Below are positions 52,469-61,001 of a DNA stretch of 64,000 nt, piece after piece. A program made the translations under genes and the position numbers. Source of the DNA: CAVXXD01 sp963765625 (lineage in GTDB: Bacteria; Actinomycetota; Geothermincolia; Geothermincolales; Geothermincolaceae); assembly GCA_963765625.1 (NCBI GenBank), contig CAVXXD010000006.1, positions 411,137-475,136 of the forward strand, given 5' to 3'. Positions within the stretch are counted from its first letter, which is position 1, and every line of letters starts with the position of its first letter. A model generated the notes under the pieces. It was given only the letters and a program-made list of their open reading frames with translations. It searched no databases and was not told the DNA's origin.

Positions 52469-54196
52469 TCACATCACCCTGAATCCTCTTACCACCTTGT
52501 TGAGCCGGTTGGCCATCTCCGCCAGTTCCTGCGCGGCGGCGTTTATCTCCTGCATGGAAGCGGTTTGCTCCTCGACTCCGGCAGCCGACTCCTCGGAGGA
52601 GGCCGCTACCTCGTCGGCGATGCTGGCTATCTCGGTAATTGCCCGGAGCACGTCTTCCGAGTTCTCGACCTGGCCGCGGGTTGTTTCCGCTATTTCTTCG
52701 GCATACTGCGATGTTTTCTGGATGGACACGGTGATCTCCCGCAGGGCCACACCGGTGCGCTCCACCACTTCTGTCCCCTTGGAGACCTCCGTCACCGAGC
52801 GGTTGATGTTTTCGGTCATGCGGCCCACCTCGCCCATTATCTCTCCGATGAGGTGGGATATCTGCTCAGCCGACTTGCGCGAGTCCTCGGCCAGCTTGCG
52901 CACCTCGTCCGCCACCACGGCGAACCCGCGGCCGTGCTCGCCGGCGCGTGCCGCTTCGATGGCGGCGTTGAGGGCCAGCAGGTTGGTCTGGTCGGCCACG
53001 CTGGTGATGACCTCCACGATAATGCCGATCTGCATGAAGCGGGCTTCCAGCCCCTCGCTGGTATCCATGACCACCCGGGCCGCGGTGTTGATGGCGTCGA
53101 TGGCCGATGCCGTCTCGAAAGCCGCCTCCACGCCCCTGCTGGCTATCTCCATGGCTTCCAGGGAGGCTTCGTTGGAGAGGTCGGCCTTGCCGGCGATCTG
53201 CTGCACGGAAGAGCTCATGCTCTCCATGGCGTGGGACGTTTCCATAACCCGGCGCGCCTGCTCCTCGCTCCCCTTGGCGATCTGGGCCACGGTGGAGGAG
53301 ACCTCCTGGCTGGACGAATTCATCTGCTGCACAACCGAAGCCATCGACTCGGCGTTTGACGAGAGTGCCCCGGCTATCCGGCCTATCTCGGCGATGGACC
53401 CCCGCAGCGCCCGGATCATCAGGTTGATGGATTCAGCCAGGCCGCCCAGTGCCCCCTGGTTCTCCCATTCCACCTGCTGGGTGAGGTCTCCGTCCCCGGC
53501 CGCGATCTTTCCAACCTGTCTGGTCATGAGATCGATGGGCCTGGTGACCCAGCGGAAGAGGATGAGGTAGAGCCCCGCACCGACCAGTGCCGAAAGTACG
53601 AGGAGTATCCCCGAGCAAATCAGTGCCAGGGTGAAGGTGCGGCTGAAGTGGGCGTTGACGTTGCGGGCTTCCTCACTCATGGCCTCCTGATAGGCGGAGT
53701 AGGCGGCCTGTATTTCCCCGACGACCGCCGCTCCTTCCCGCAGGGTAGCGGAGAGCGCCTCACCGGACAGGGTGCCCGGATCCCCGGCGGCCTCTTCGAG
53801 GAAGCTCTCGAGCTGGATGTAGGCCTGCTCCAGGGCTTCGAGCTCGTCGGCGACCTGTTCGACGCTGTTGGCCTTCATCCCCTCCATGCCGGCGGCGGCC
53901 AGCTCCTGGCCGGCCTCGAAAGTCATCGCCGCCCCGGCCACATCCCCGGCCAGGACCTGGATCATGGCCCACTTTTCCTGATTTATCCCTTCTTCGAAGA
54001 CCATGGCGGCACTCCGGGCGTTCTCGATCTTTTCGAGGTCGCTGCTCCGCCCCAGCTGCAAGGCTGCGATGATGGAGGCGCCGATGAGGATGATCCACAC
54101 AAAGCCGACGAAGAAGAGCGTTATGCCCATGACCGAACGGCGGTAGCTGAACCGGCCTTTGGCGCCTTTCCCGGAACTAGAGTTATCCGTCTCCAA
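52469..54196 (-). CDS. Methyl-accepting chemotaxis protein with extracytoplasmic helical sensor
   Basis: The start is TTG 54196 (LETDNSSSGKGAKGRF), with GGAGGGG upstream; a longer frame would overlap cheR. A first membrane helix (VMGITLFFVGFVWIILIGAS) and second helix (LALICSGILLVLSALVGAGL) bracket a helical outer sensor of about 130 residues (4-helix-bundle type). HAMP (FRWVTRPIDLMTRQVGKIAA) and the signalling domain with DQTNLLALNAAIEAARAGEH follow. About 575 residues. First receptor of the operon. Confidence 0.94.
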   Translation of the reverse strand: METDNSSSGKGAKGRFSYRRSVMGITLFFVGFVWIILIGASIIAALQLGRSSDLEKIENARSAAMVFEEGINQEKWAMIQVLAGDVAGAAMTFEAGQELAAAGMEGMKANSVEQVADELEALEQAYIQLESFLEEAAGDPGTLSGEALSATLREGAAVVGEIQAAYSAYQEAMSEEARNVNAHFSRTFTLALICSGILLVLSALVGAGLYLILFRWVTRPIDLMTRQVGKIAAGDGDLTQQVEWENQGALGGLAESINLMIRALRGSIAEIGRIAGALSSNAESMASVVQQMNSSSQEVSSTVAQIAKGSEEQARRVMETSHAMESMSSSVQQIAGKADLSNEASLEAMEIASRGVEAAFETASAIDAINTAARVVMDTSEGLEARFMQIGIIVEVITSVADQTNLLALNAAIEAARAGEHGRGFAVVADEVRKLAEDSRKSAEQISHLIGEIMGEVGRMTENINRSVTEVSKGTEVVERTGVALREITVSIQKTSQYAEEIAETTRGQVENSEDVLRAITEIASIADEVAASSEESAAGVEEQTASMQEINAAAQELAEMANRLNKVVRGFRVM

Positions 54197-54233
54197 CGTT
54201 TCCCCTCCGATTGCCGATGTTCTAAGCTGTTTT

Positions 54234-55238
54234 CTAGTCTTGCTTGCGCGGCTTGTCCAGCCTCGTGAACGCGCCGCTTTCCCGGTGCCGCTCACCGGGC
54301 CCCTCCCTGCCCCTGCGATTCTCCCAGGAGCCGCCCGGTTCCTCCACTTTTCTATATACCCGTTCCCGGCGGAGGAAGGGGTCGAACTGCAGGTTCACCG
54401 CGCCGACGATGGCTTCACTCTTGCCCAGCACCAGGAAGCCGTCCCGGCGCAGGCTCTGGTGGAAGAATCCCAGCAACTTCTTCTGCATCTCCTTCTCGAA
54501 GTAGATGAGCACGTTCCGGCAGACGACGATATCCATGAACCGGTGGGTCGGCCGGGTCATGAGATCCGCCCGATAAAATTTTACCATATGTAATATCTCT
54601 TTGCGTACCCTCCACCCATCTTCTTCCGGTTCGAAGAAGTCATTCGGCTGGTCGCCCGGGAGGACATTGATGATGGGGTAGTGGCCTTTCCGGGCTTTGC
54701 TCAGGCTGTTCTCGTCCAAGTCGGTGGCGGTGATGTGCACCACCCAGAAGTCGGCGTCCTTCTGCTTCGACAGGTACTTGCGGACCAGCATGGCCAGGGA
54801 ATAAGGCTCTTCCCCGGTGGCGCAGCCGGCGCTCCAGATGCGGAGGGTGTTGCTCCGCTTGGCCCGCTTGTATTCGAGAATCTCCGGCAGCACCTTGTCC
54901 CGGATGGCCTGGTACACGTCGGGGTCACGGAAAAACTCGGTGACGTTGATGGTGAGGTCGTTGAGCAGCTGCCGGTATTCATCGGGGTCCTTCTTCAACA
55001 GTTGGAGATAGTCGATGTAGCGTTGCATGCTTCGGGCGCGCATGCGCACGCTGATCCGCCGCTTGAGGTAATTCGGCTTGTACTGCCGGCAGTCCAGCCC
55101 GCGGTGGTCGAAGATGTATTTCAGCAGCAGGCTGAACTCCTGGGGCGTGCCGTAGTCCTCCGGCGACGGCCCCATCGGCAGGCCCACCGCAAGGTCCCGG
55201 GTTTTGTTGTTTTCGCCCTCTTCCCTGTCTCCGCTCAT
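54234..55238 (-). CDS. cheR: Chemotaxis protein methyltransferase CheR
   Basis: Methylates chemoreceptor glutamates with S-adenosylmethionine. It has an N-terminal CheR helical domain (FDHRGLDCRQYKPNYLKRRI) and the SAM-binding domain with LRIWSAGCATGEEPYSLAML, and then FMDIVVCRNVLIYFEKEMQK. 334 residues with a basic tail. It is the first gene of the operon; the ~200-base gap to the divergent aminotransferase carries the promoter region. Confidence 0.96.
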   Translation of the reverse strand: MSGDREEGENNKTRDLAVGLPMGPSPEDYGTPQEFSLLLKYIFDHRGLDCRQYKPNYLKRRISVRMRARSMQRYIDYLQLLKKDPDEYRQLLNDLTINVTEFFRDPDVYQAIRDKVLPEILEYKRAKRSNTLRIWSAGCATGEEPYSLAMLVRKYLSKQKDADFWVVHITATDLDENSLSKARKGHYPIINVLPGDQPNDFFEPEEDGWRVRKEILHMVKFYRADLMTRPTHRFMDIVVCRNVLIYFEKEMQKKLLGFFHQSLRRDGFLVLGKSEAIVGAVNLQFDPFLRRERVYRKVEEPGGSWENRRGREGPGERHRESGAFTRLDKPRKQD

Positions 55239-55435
55239 TCTCTCCTCTCGTACGCCCCCTTTCGTAGATTATTCCATGCAGAAAGCGGTTTGGCCTTGTC
55301 AAATATCGGTTTTACCTCGGGTTTCCTTGAGCCGGAGACCCAGCCGGGCGGCCTGGGGGCGAACGCCCGGGAACCCGGCGCCGGCCATAACCCGTCTGGT
55401 GTATAATGGCACCTAAACGAGACAGGTGAGTTTCG

Positions 55436-56707
55436 ATGAGCCCCAGACACGTTTTCGATTATCACGACGACATCTACGCTGAGAGGACCTATTCGATGGT
55501 CTCGTCGGAGATCCGCGACCTCCTCTCGGTCACGGCGCGCCCCGACATAATCTCGCTGGCCGGAGGCCTGCCGGACACCCGGGTCATGTCTCCCGAGATG
55601 ATGACGGAGGTCGCGGCCCGCGTCTTCGCGGAGGACGGGGCGGGCGCCTTGCAGTACGGGCCCACCGACGGCTTCGCCCCCCTCAAGCAGGTTCTCTGCA
55701 TGATCATGGAGGAAGAGGGGCTTAAGGCCTATCCGGAGGAGCTCATCGTCACCCATGGCTCACAGCAGGCGCTGGAGATGCTCTCGAAGATCTTCATCAA
55801 CCCGGGTGACGTGGTGGTGGTCGAGGCCCCCTCCTACGTCGGGGCCCTCAACAGCTTCAAGAGCTACCAGCCTGATTTCATCACCATCGAGATGGACGAC
55901 CAGGGCCTGCGCCTGGACCTTCTGCGAGACGCCCTGGAGGGGCTGCGCCGGGAAGGCCGCCGGGCCAAGTTCATCTACACCATCCCCAGCTTCCAGAACC
56001 CGGCCGGTATCACGTTGAGCCGCGAGAGGCGTGAGGGCCTGGTGGAGATGGCGGGTGAGTTCGAGCTGCTGATCATCGAGGACAACCCTTACGGTCTGCT
56101 GCGTTTCGAGGGAGAGCTCCTGCCCCCCCTGAAGACGATGGACCCGGACAGGGTCGTCTATCTTGGTACGCTTTCCAAGATATGCTCGGCCGGGCTGCGC
56201 GTCGGCTGGGTCTGTGCGCCGGGGCCGGTGCTCGAAAGGGTGGAGATGGCCAAGCAGGCTGCCGACCTGTGCACTGCCAGCCTCACCCAGCACATCGCCC
56301 ACGCTTACTTCACCACGCAGGACTGGAAAGCGGTGATAGCGCAGCTGGTAAACATCTACCGGGGCAGGCGCGACGCCATGTTCGAAGCCCTGGAGGAATA
56401 TTTCCCGGAAGAGACTTCCTGGACCCGGCCCGAGGGCGGGTTTTTCGTGTGGGCCCGCATGCCTTCCTACATCCACACCAAGGACATGCTGGCCAAGGCC
56501 CTGGAAAGCAAGGTCGCGTACGTGCCCGGCACCGGGTTCTACCCGGGCGGCAAGGGCACCAACGAGATGCGCCTGAATTTCTCGTATCCCCCGGAAGAGA
56601 CCATCCATGAGGGCATCAAGCGGCTCTCCAAGGTGATCAAGCGGGAGATCTCTCTGGCCCGCTCGCTGGGCCTGGACAAAGACAGACCATCGGGAGGTGG
56701 AGCATGA
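55436..56707 (+). CDS. PLP-dependent aminotransferase (LysN / 2-aminoadipate transaminase-like)
   Basis: A fold-type I aminotransferase of 423 residues. The PLP lysine is in VYLGTLSKICSAGLRVGW, and other motifs are LAGGLPDTRVMSPEM, VTHGSQQALEMLSKIF and the Asp/Tyr of IEDNPYGLLRFEG. The subgroup includes 2-aminoadipate transaminase and the catalytic part of MocR regulators, but no winged-helix domain is present here. ATG 55436 with an AGGTGA site; a TATAAT lies at 55,402. Its stop overlaps the ddl start (ATGA). Confidence 0.9.
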   Translation: MSPRHVFDYHDDIYAERTYSMVSSEIRDLLSVTARPDIISLAGGLPDTRVMSPEMMTEVAARVFAEDGAGALQYGPTDGFAPLKQVLCMIMEEEGLKAYPEELIVTHGSQQALEMLSKIFINPGDVVVVEAPSYVGALNSFKSYQPDFITIEMDDQGLRLDLLRDALEGLRREGRRAKFIYTIPSFQNPAGITLSRERREGLVEMAGEFELLIIEDNPYGLLRFEGELLPPLKTMDPDRVVYLGTLSKICSAGLRVGWVCAPGPVLERVEMAKQAADLCTASLTQHIAHAYFTTQDWKAVIAQLVNIYRGRRDAMFEALEEYFPEETSWTRPEGGFFVWARMPSYIHTKDMLAKALESKVAYVPGTGFYPGGKGTNEMRLNFSYPPEETIHEGIKRLSKVIKREISLARSLGLDKDRPSGGGA

Positions 56708-57651
56708 GCGGAAAGATCGCCGTGTTGATGGGGGGCAGCTCCCTGGAGAGGGACGTCTCCCTGCGCTCCGGGCGCCGCGTCGCCCGGGCCCTGCAGGAAC
56801 TGGGGCACAAGGTGGAGGAGTACGACATTGACGAAGGACTGGTCGCAGCCATCAAGAAGAGCCGGCCGGACCTGGTCTACATCGCCCTGCACGGCAAGTT
56901 CGGTGAGGACGGGACCATCCAGGAGATCCTGGAGATACTCGACCTTCCCTACACCGGGCCCGGCGTCTTCGCCAGCACTCTGGGGTTCAACAAGGTCCTC
57001 TCCAAGGAGATCTTCCTCCGCGAGGGGATTCCCACCCCCGGCTTCTACGTCCTGTCCGCCGCCACTTTCCAGGAGATGGGCGCCGCCCACCTGCTGGGAG
57101 AGGTCGGCGACAAGCTAGGCTTCCCCATGGTAGTGAAGCCCGCCGCCCAGGGCTCCGCCCTCGGCGTGAACATGGTGGAGGACTTCACCGGACTGGCGCC
57201 GGCGGTGGCCGCTGCCCTCGACTACGACGAAAAGGTCATCCTGGAAAAGCACGTGAGGGGGACTGAGGTAGCCGTTGGCATCCTCGGCAACAGTGACCTG
57301 GAAGCACTGCCGCTGGTGGAGATAGTGCCGCGCAGCGGCTTCTTCGACTTCGAGTCCCGTTACACCCACGGCATGACCGACTATTATTGCCCCGCCCGCC
57401 TCCCGGAAGAGGTCTCGGCCCGCGTGGTGGAGGTGGCCCTTGACACCCATCGCGCCCTGGGCTGTCTCAACGTCTCCCGCGTGGACATCATCGTTGACGG
57501 GGATGGCGTGCCGCAGGTGCTCGAGCTGAACATCAGCCCGGGCATGACCGAGACCAGCCTGCTGCCGCTGGCGGCGGAGAAGGCGGGCATGACCTTCGAG
57601 CAGCTGGTGGGGCGGCTGGTGGAGCTGGCCTTCGACAAGTATCGGGGCTAA
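56704..57651 (+). CDS. ddl: D-alanine--D-alanine ligase
   Basis: Joins two D-alanines for peptidoglycan precursors, using ATP. The ATP-grasp motifs are in place: MGGSSLERDVSLRSGRRVA (N-terminal substrate loop), FPMVVKPAAQGSALGVNMVE, VILEKHVRGTEVAVGIL, SRVDIIVDGDG and the Mg-binding LELNISPGMTETSLLPL. 315 residues, usual length. Co-translated with the aminotransferase by a 4-base overlap. Its stop overlaps the converging CYTH gene. Confidence 0.96.
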   Translation: MSGKIAVLMGGSSLERDVSLRSGRRVARALQELGHKVEEYDIDEGLVAAIKKSRPDLVYIALHGKFGEDGTIQEILEILDLPYTGPGVFASTLGFNKVLSKEIFLREGIPTPGFYVLSAATFQEMGAAHLLGEVGDKLGFPMVVKPAAQGSALGVNMVEDFTGLAPAVAAALDYDEKVILEKHVRGTEVAVGILGNSDLEALPLVEIVPRSGFFDFESRYTHGMTDYYCPARLPEEVSARVVEVALDTHRALGCLNVSRVDIIVDGDGVPQVLELNISPGMTETSLLPLAAEKAGMTFEQLVGRLVELAFDKYRG

Positions 57652-58154
57652 TCGGCGAGGAGGTCGCTGTAGGAGACGGTGACCAGGTCCTCTTCCTCGA
57701 TGCCCATCTGCTCCATGTAATAGTTACATTGTGTAATTAATTCCAGGTCGAGCGCCTCTCCTGCTCCTCCCGCCTCGATCTCCACGAAGGCGCCCAGCCC
57801 CTCCACCAGGTCCAGGTTGAACCTGACGTTGCCTATGAGGTAAATGTCGCGCCGCTTGGCCACCACTGCCCAGATGCCCAATGCCCGGGTCAGTACCGCC
57901 TTCAAGGCGGTACCCGGCTCGGTGGAGAAGAGTTCGGCCCGCGACTCCCTGGGGCCCGCGAGGTCTTCCCTCTCGTAGAAAATGAGGGCGTTCTCCACGC
58001 TCCCCTCCCTCAGCTTGAGGCGGCCCCGCTCAACCCGGAAGTAGGTATCGGTCTGATGGTCCCGGCCGATATGGGCGGCATCGCGCGAAACGAGGAAGGC
58101 GCGGGCCTGGTCGTGGTCGACGCACTTGGCCTTGATCTCGACGTTGGAGAGCAT
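57648..58154 (-). CDS. CYTH domain protein (class IV adenylate cyclase/triphosphatase-like)
   Basis: The family motif ExExK appears as NVEIKAKC at the N-terminus. The tunnel-fold strands follow: TDTYFRVERGRLKLREGSVE, then VAKRRDIYLIGNVRFNLDLV and GLGAFVEIEAG. CYTH enzymes are class IV adenylate cyclases, thiamine triphosphatases or inorganic triphosphatases; which one cannot be decided. 168 residues. It lies 6 bases after the parB stop. Confidence 0.9.
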   Translation of the reverse strand: MLSNVEIKAKCVDHDQARAFLVSRDAAHIGRDHQTDTYFRVERGRLKLREGSVENALIFYEREDLAGPRESRAELFSTEPGTALKAVLTRALGIWAVVAKRRDIYLIGNVRFNLDLVEGLGAFVEIEAGGAGEALDLELITQCNYYMEQMGIEEEDLVTVSYSDLLAD

Positions 58155-58160
58155 GGCGGC

Positions 58161-59036
58161 CTACTCCGCCGGAACGGCTTCCGCCTCTTCTCCGACCCCC
58201 AGGTCCGACAGGAGGCGCGCCAGCTCCTTTTCGTTGCGGTACTCGATGACTATCTTTCCCTTTCGCTTGCCCTTGAGGACCTGGACCCGCGCGCCCAGGC
58301 GCGCCGCGATACGCTGGGCCAGTTCGTCGAGCCTGGCCGGCTTTTCCCGGTGGTGCTCCTCCGTCTCCGCCGGGGTGCCCACGGCCAGCACCCGCTTGCG
58401 CACCATGTCTTCGACCTGGCGGACGCTCAACCCCTCCTCGATGACGCGGCGCATCAGGGTCATCTGATAGACGTCCCCCTGCAAGCTCAGAAGGGCGCGG
58501 GCATGGCCGGCGCTGACTTCATCCGCCACCACGGCCGCCTGTATCTCCACCGGCAGCTGCAGCAGCCGTAAGGAGTTGGCGATGGCCGAGCGGCTCTTGC
58601 CCACCTTCTGGGAGAGATCCTCCTGGGTGAGGTCGAACTCCTCCATGAGCTGCTGGTAGGCGTTGGCTTCCTCGATGCCGTTGAGGTCCTCGCGGTGGAT
58701 GTTCTCGATGAGTGCCACCTCCAGCGACTCCAGGTCGCCGGCGTCCTTGACGATGGCGGGTATGGCCGACAGCCCGGCCTTCTGGCATGCCCGCCAGCGG
58801 CGCTCTCCCACCACCAGTTCGTAGCCGCCGCTCGCCGGTCGCACCACCACGGGCTGGACGACGCCGTGCTCATTGATGGAGGCGGCCAGCTCTTCCAGGT
58901 CCGAATCGACGAACTTCTTGCGCGGCTGATTGGGGTTGGGGCTTATGCGGTCGAGGGGCACCATCTCGTAGCGGGGCTCGGTACCGTTGGAGGCGATGAG
59001 CGCCCCCAGCCCTTTTCCCAGGCCTTTCTTAGCCAT
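58161..59036 (-). CDS. parB: Chromosome partition protein ParB
   Basis: Binds parS sites near the origin and spreads as a CTP-dependent clamp. It shows the ParA-interaction N-terminus (MAKKGLGKGLGALIASNGTE), the CTP-binding ParB/Srx motif GERRWRACQKAGL, and the helix-turn-helix TQEDLSQKVGKSRSAIANSL. The dimerisation C-terminus is VQVLKGKRKGKIVIEYRNE. 291 residues. Its start overlaps the parA stop by 8 bases. No consensus parS was found in the window. Confidence 0.97.
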   Translation of the reverse strand: MAKKGLGKGLGALIASNGTEPRYEMVPLDRISPNPNQPRKKFVDSDLEELAASINEHGVVQPVVVRPASGGYELVVGERRWRACQKAGLSAIPAIVKDAGDLESLEVALIENIHREDLNGIEEANAYQQLMEEFDLTQEDLSQKVGKSRSAIANSLRLLQLPVEIQAAVVADEVSAGHARALLSLQGDVYQMTLMRRVIEEGLSVRQVEDMVRKRVLAVGTPAETEEHHREKPARLDELAQRIAARLGARVQVLKGKRKGKIVIEYRNEKELARLLSDLGVGEEAEAVPAE

Positions 59037-60252
59037 TATTTATCACTTCCTTCGCTAGCTCATGGTATGATATCGCACCTTTGGAAAGCGGGTCGTACAT
59101 GTGTATGGGGGTACCGTAGCTGGGCGCCTCGCTCAGGCGCACGCTGCGGGGAATGAGGATGGAGTAGACCTCCTTCGGGTACATCTTCCGCACCTCTTCC
59201 ACCACCTCCCGTGAGAGGTTGGTGCGGGGGTCGTACATGGTCATGACGATCCCCCCGATAGTCAGGCCTCGGTTGAGGTGGGCCTTGACGGTATCGACGG
59301 TGCGCATCAGGAGCACCAGCCCTTCCAGCGCGTAGTACTCGCACTGGATGGGGATGAGCAGTTCGTCCGCGGCCGCCAGGGCATTGATTGTGAGCAGGCC
59401 GAGTGAGGGGGGGCAGTCTATGAAGATGATATCGTAGTCGAATATGACGTCCTGCAGGCACTCGGAAAGCCGCCATTCCCTGGACATCACCGAAACAAGC
59501 TCTATTTCTGCGCCGGCCAGCTGGATGGTGGAGGGGGCGACGTGGAGGCCCTCGACCCCCGATGGGAGGATGATCTCCGCCATGGTGGCTTCTTTTATTA
59601 ACGCGTTGTAAATACATGCGTCGATGCGGCTGCGCTCGATGCCGAGCCCGCTGGTGGCGTTGCCCTGCGGGTCCAGGTCCACGAGGAGTATCCGCTTTCC
59701 TTCCAGTGCCATATAGGCACCCAGGTTAATGGCGGTGGTGCTCTTTCCCACCCCGCCCTTCTGGTTGGCGATGGCCACGATCTTTGCTTTGCCGCCGTTG
59801 CCCGATGCCGGTTCGGGGCGTTCAGCCGCCGGCTCCATCGCCACTGCCGGTTCTTCGTTGGTCAGCTGAGGCTCTCTCTCTGCGGCCGTTACGATCGCTT
59901 CGCTTCCTTCGTCGGCGGCGGCCGGCTCTTGCTCCAGGCCTGCGTTTTCGCCCTGCGGCTCGGCGCTATCCCCCTCCGCCGGTTCTTCGTTGGTCAGCTG
60001 AGGCTCTCTCTCTGCGGCCGTTACGATCGCTTCGCTTCCTTCGTCGGCGGCGGCCGGCTCTTGCTCCAGGCCTGCGTTTTCGCCCTGCGGCTCGGCGCTA
60101 TCCCCCTCCGCCGGTTCTTCGTTGGTCAGCTGAGGCTCTCTCTTTGCGGCCGTTACGATCGCTTCGCTTCCTTCGTCGGCGGCGGCTGGCTCTTGCTCCA
60201 GGCCTCCGTTTTCGCCCTGCGGCTCGGTGATCCCTGTCTCCTCATCCAGCAT
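59029..60252 (-). CDS. parA: Chromosome partition ATPase ParA with a tandem-repeat N-terminal extension
   Basis: The C-terminal 255 residues are a normal ParA/Soj: deviant Walker A ANQKGGVGKSTTAINLGAYM, Walker A' LLVDLDPQGNATSGLG, and IIFIDCPPSLGLLTINALAA. In front lies an acidic extension of about 150 residues, made of three near-identical 44-residue units (EPQGENAGLEQEP, AAADEGSEAIVTAAEREPQL). The DNA repeats have a 132-base period at 59,849, 59,981 and 60,113. Most ParA proteins lack this. Whether the start is ATG 60252 or an internal one is not certain, but the unbroken frame and repeat conservation favour translation. Confidence 0.95.
   Translation of the reverse strand: MLDEETGITEPQGENGGLEQEPAAADEGSEAIVTAAKREPQLTNEEPAEGDSAEPQGENAGLEQEPAAADEGSEAIVTAAEREPQLTNEEPAEGDSAEPQGENAGLEQEPAAADEGSEAIVTAAEREPQLTNEEPAVAMEPAAERPEPASGNGGKAKIVAIANQKGGVGKSTTAINLGAYMALEGKRILLVDLDPQGNATSGLGIERSRIDACIYNALIKEATMAEIILPSGVEGLHVAPSTIQLAGAEIELVSVMSREWRLSECLQDVIFDYDIIFIDCPPSLGLLTINALAAADELLIPIQCEYYALEGLVLLMRTVDTVKAHLNRGLTIGGIVMTMYDPRTNLSREVVEEVRKMYPKEVYSILIPRSVRLSEAPSYGTPIHMYDPLSKGAISYHELAKEVINNG
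59840..60230 (-). repeat. 132-base tandem repeat within parA
   Basis: Three direct copies start at 59,849, 59,981 and 60,113, almost identical at the DNA level. The period is 44 codons, so the reading frame is kept. Near-identity suggests recent expansion, and copy number may vary between strains. Confidence 0.9.
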
Positions 60253-60331
60253 TTTTACGCCCTTTCTCTGCGACCGGGAGATTTTTGTTGTTTTTCGTCA
60301 AATTATTAAACCTGTACTTTATATTTAATGT

Positions 60332-60997
60332 TTACTCGCCTTTTCTGAGAATGGCGAGGTATGTATCTCTTCCGGTCACCTTCTTGGTCGATCTGAGGTT
60401 TTCCACTCTGAGCCCCAGCTTGGCGGGGTCCTTGCCCTGACGCGACAGTGCCTCTCCTTGCTCCTTTCCAAGAAAGAGCGTGAGCCTTCCTCCGGAGGAG
60501 AGGAGCGGCTTGGCCAGCTTGACTGCCTTGGCAGGCTCCGCCACTGCCCGCATGAAGATACGCTCGTACCCATTGAGGTGCTCGTCGGAGCGCGCCATCT
60601 CCTCGGAGCGCATGGGTGCTATCTTTAAGCTTTCCAGGCACAGCTTGCGCTTTATGTGCCGCAAGAAGCTGCTTTTCTTCTGCAGCGGTTCGACAAGGGT
60701 CATGTCCAGGGGGCCCCTGACAATGTAAAGGGGTATTCCGGGTAGCCCCGCCCCGGTCCCGAGGTCGAGCATCTCGCAATCTTCTTCGAACAGCTTTTCG
60801 TATAGGAGCGGCGTGAGGGAGTCGATGGCATGCTCCACCAACCCATCCCAGGTCGTCTTTCTGCCAACGAGGTTATAGGCCCTGTTCCATCGGTGGAGCT
60901 CCTCCAGGTAGACGTTCAACCTCTCCGCGGTCTCTTCCTTGAGCTCAAACTCCAGGATTCGTGCCGCCCGCTCCAGCTTCTCCTGCAGAACCTCCAA
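60332..60997 (-). CDS. rsmG: 16S rRNA (guanine527-N7)-methyltransferase
   Basis: Methylates G527 of 16S rRNA using S-adenosylmethionine. The SAM motif is MLDLGTGAGLPGIPLYIV, preceded by the VEHAIDSLTPLLY segment; VGRKTTWD and ERIFMRAVAEPAKAVKLAKP are family-typical. 221 residues. It lies between mnmG and parA in the order mnmG-rsmG-parA-parB seen near many bacterial origins. Five bases separate it from the mnmG stop. Confidence 0.96.
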   Translation of the reverse strand: MEVLQEKLERAARILEFELKEETAERLNVYLEELHRWNRAYNLVGRKTTWDGLVEHAIDSLTPLLYEKLFEEDCEMLDLGTGAGLPGIPLYIVRGPLDMTLVEPLQKKSSFLRHIKRKLCLESLKIAPMRSEEMARSDEHLNGYERIFMRAVAEPAKAVKLAKPLLSSGGRLTLFLGKEQGEALSRQGKDPAKLGLRVENLRSTKKVTGRDTYLAILRKGE

Positions 60998-61001
60998 CTT
61001 T

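Noticed and set aside
55239..55435. A possible flagellar-type (sigma28) promoter before cheR (TCAAGGAA-N11-ACCGATAT on the minus strand)
   Set aside because: The -10 half is close to consensus, but the -35 half matches poorly. No other sigma28 site or flagellar gene was seen to support it.
57000..61000. parS sites expected near parAB
   Set aside because: No copy of the parS consensus (TGTTTCACGTGAAACA) or a one- to two-mismatch version was found by eye. A computed search of the whole genome is needed.
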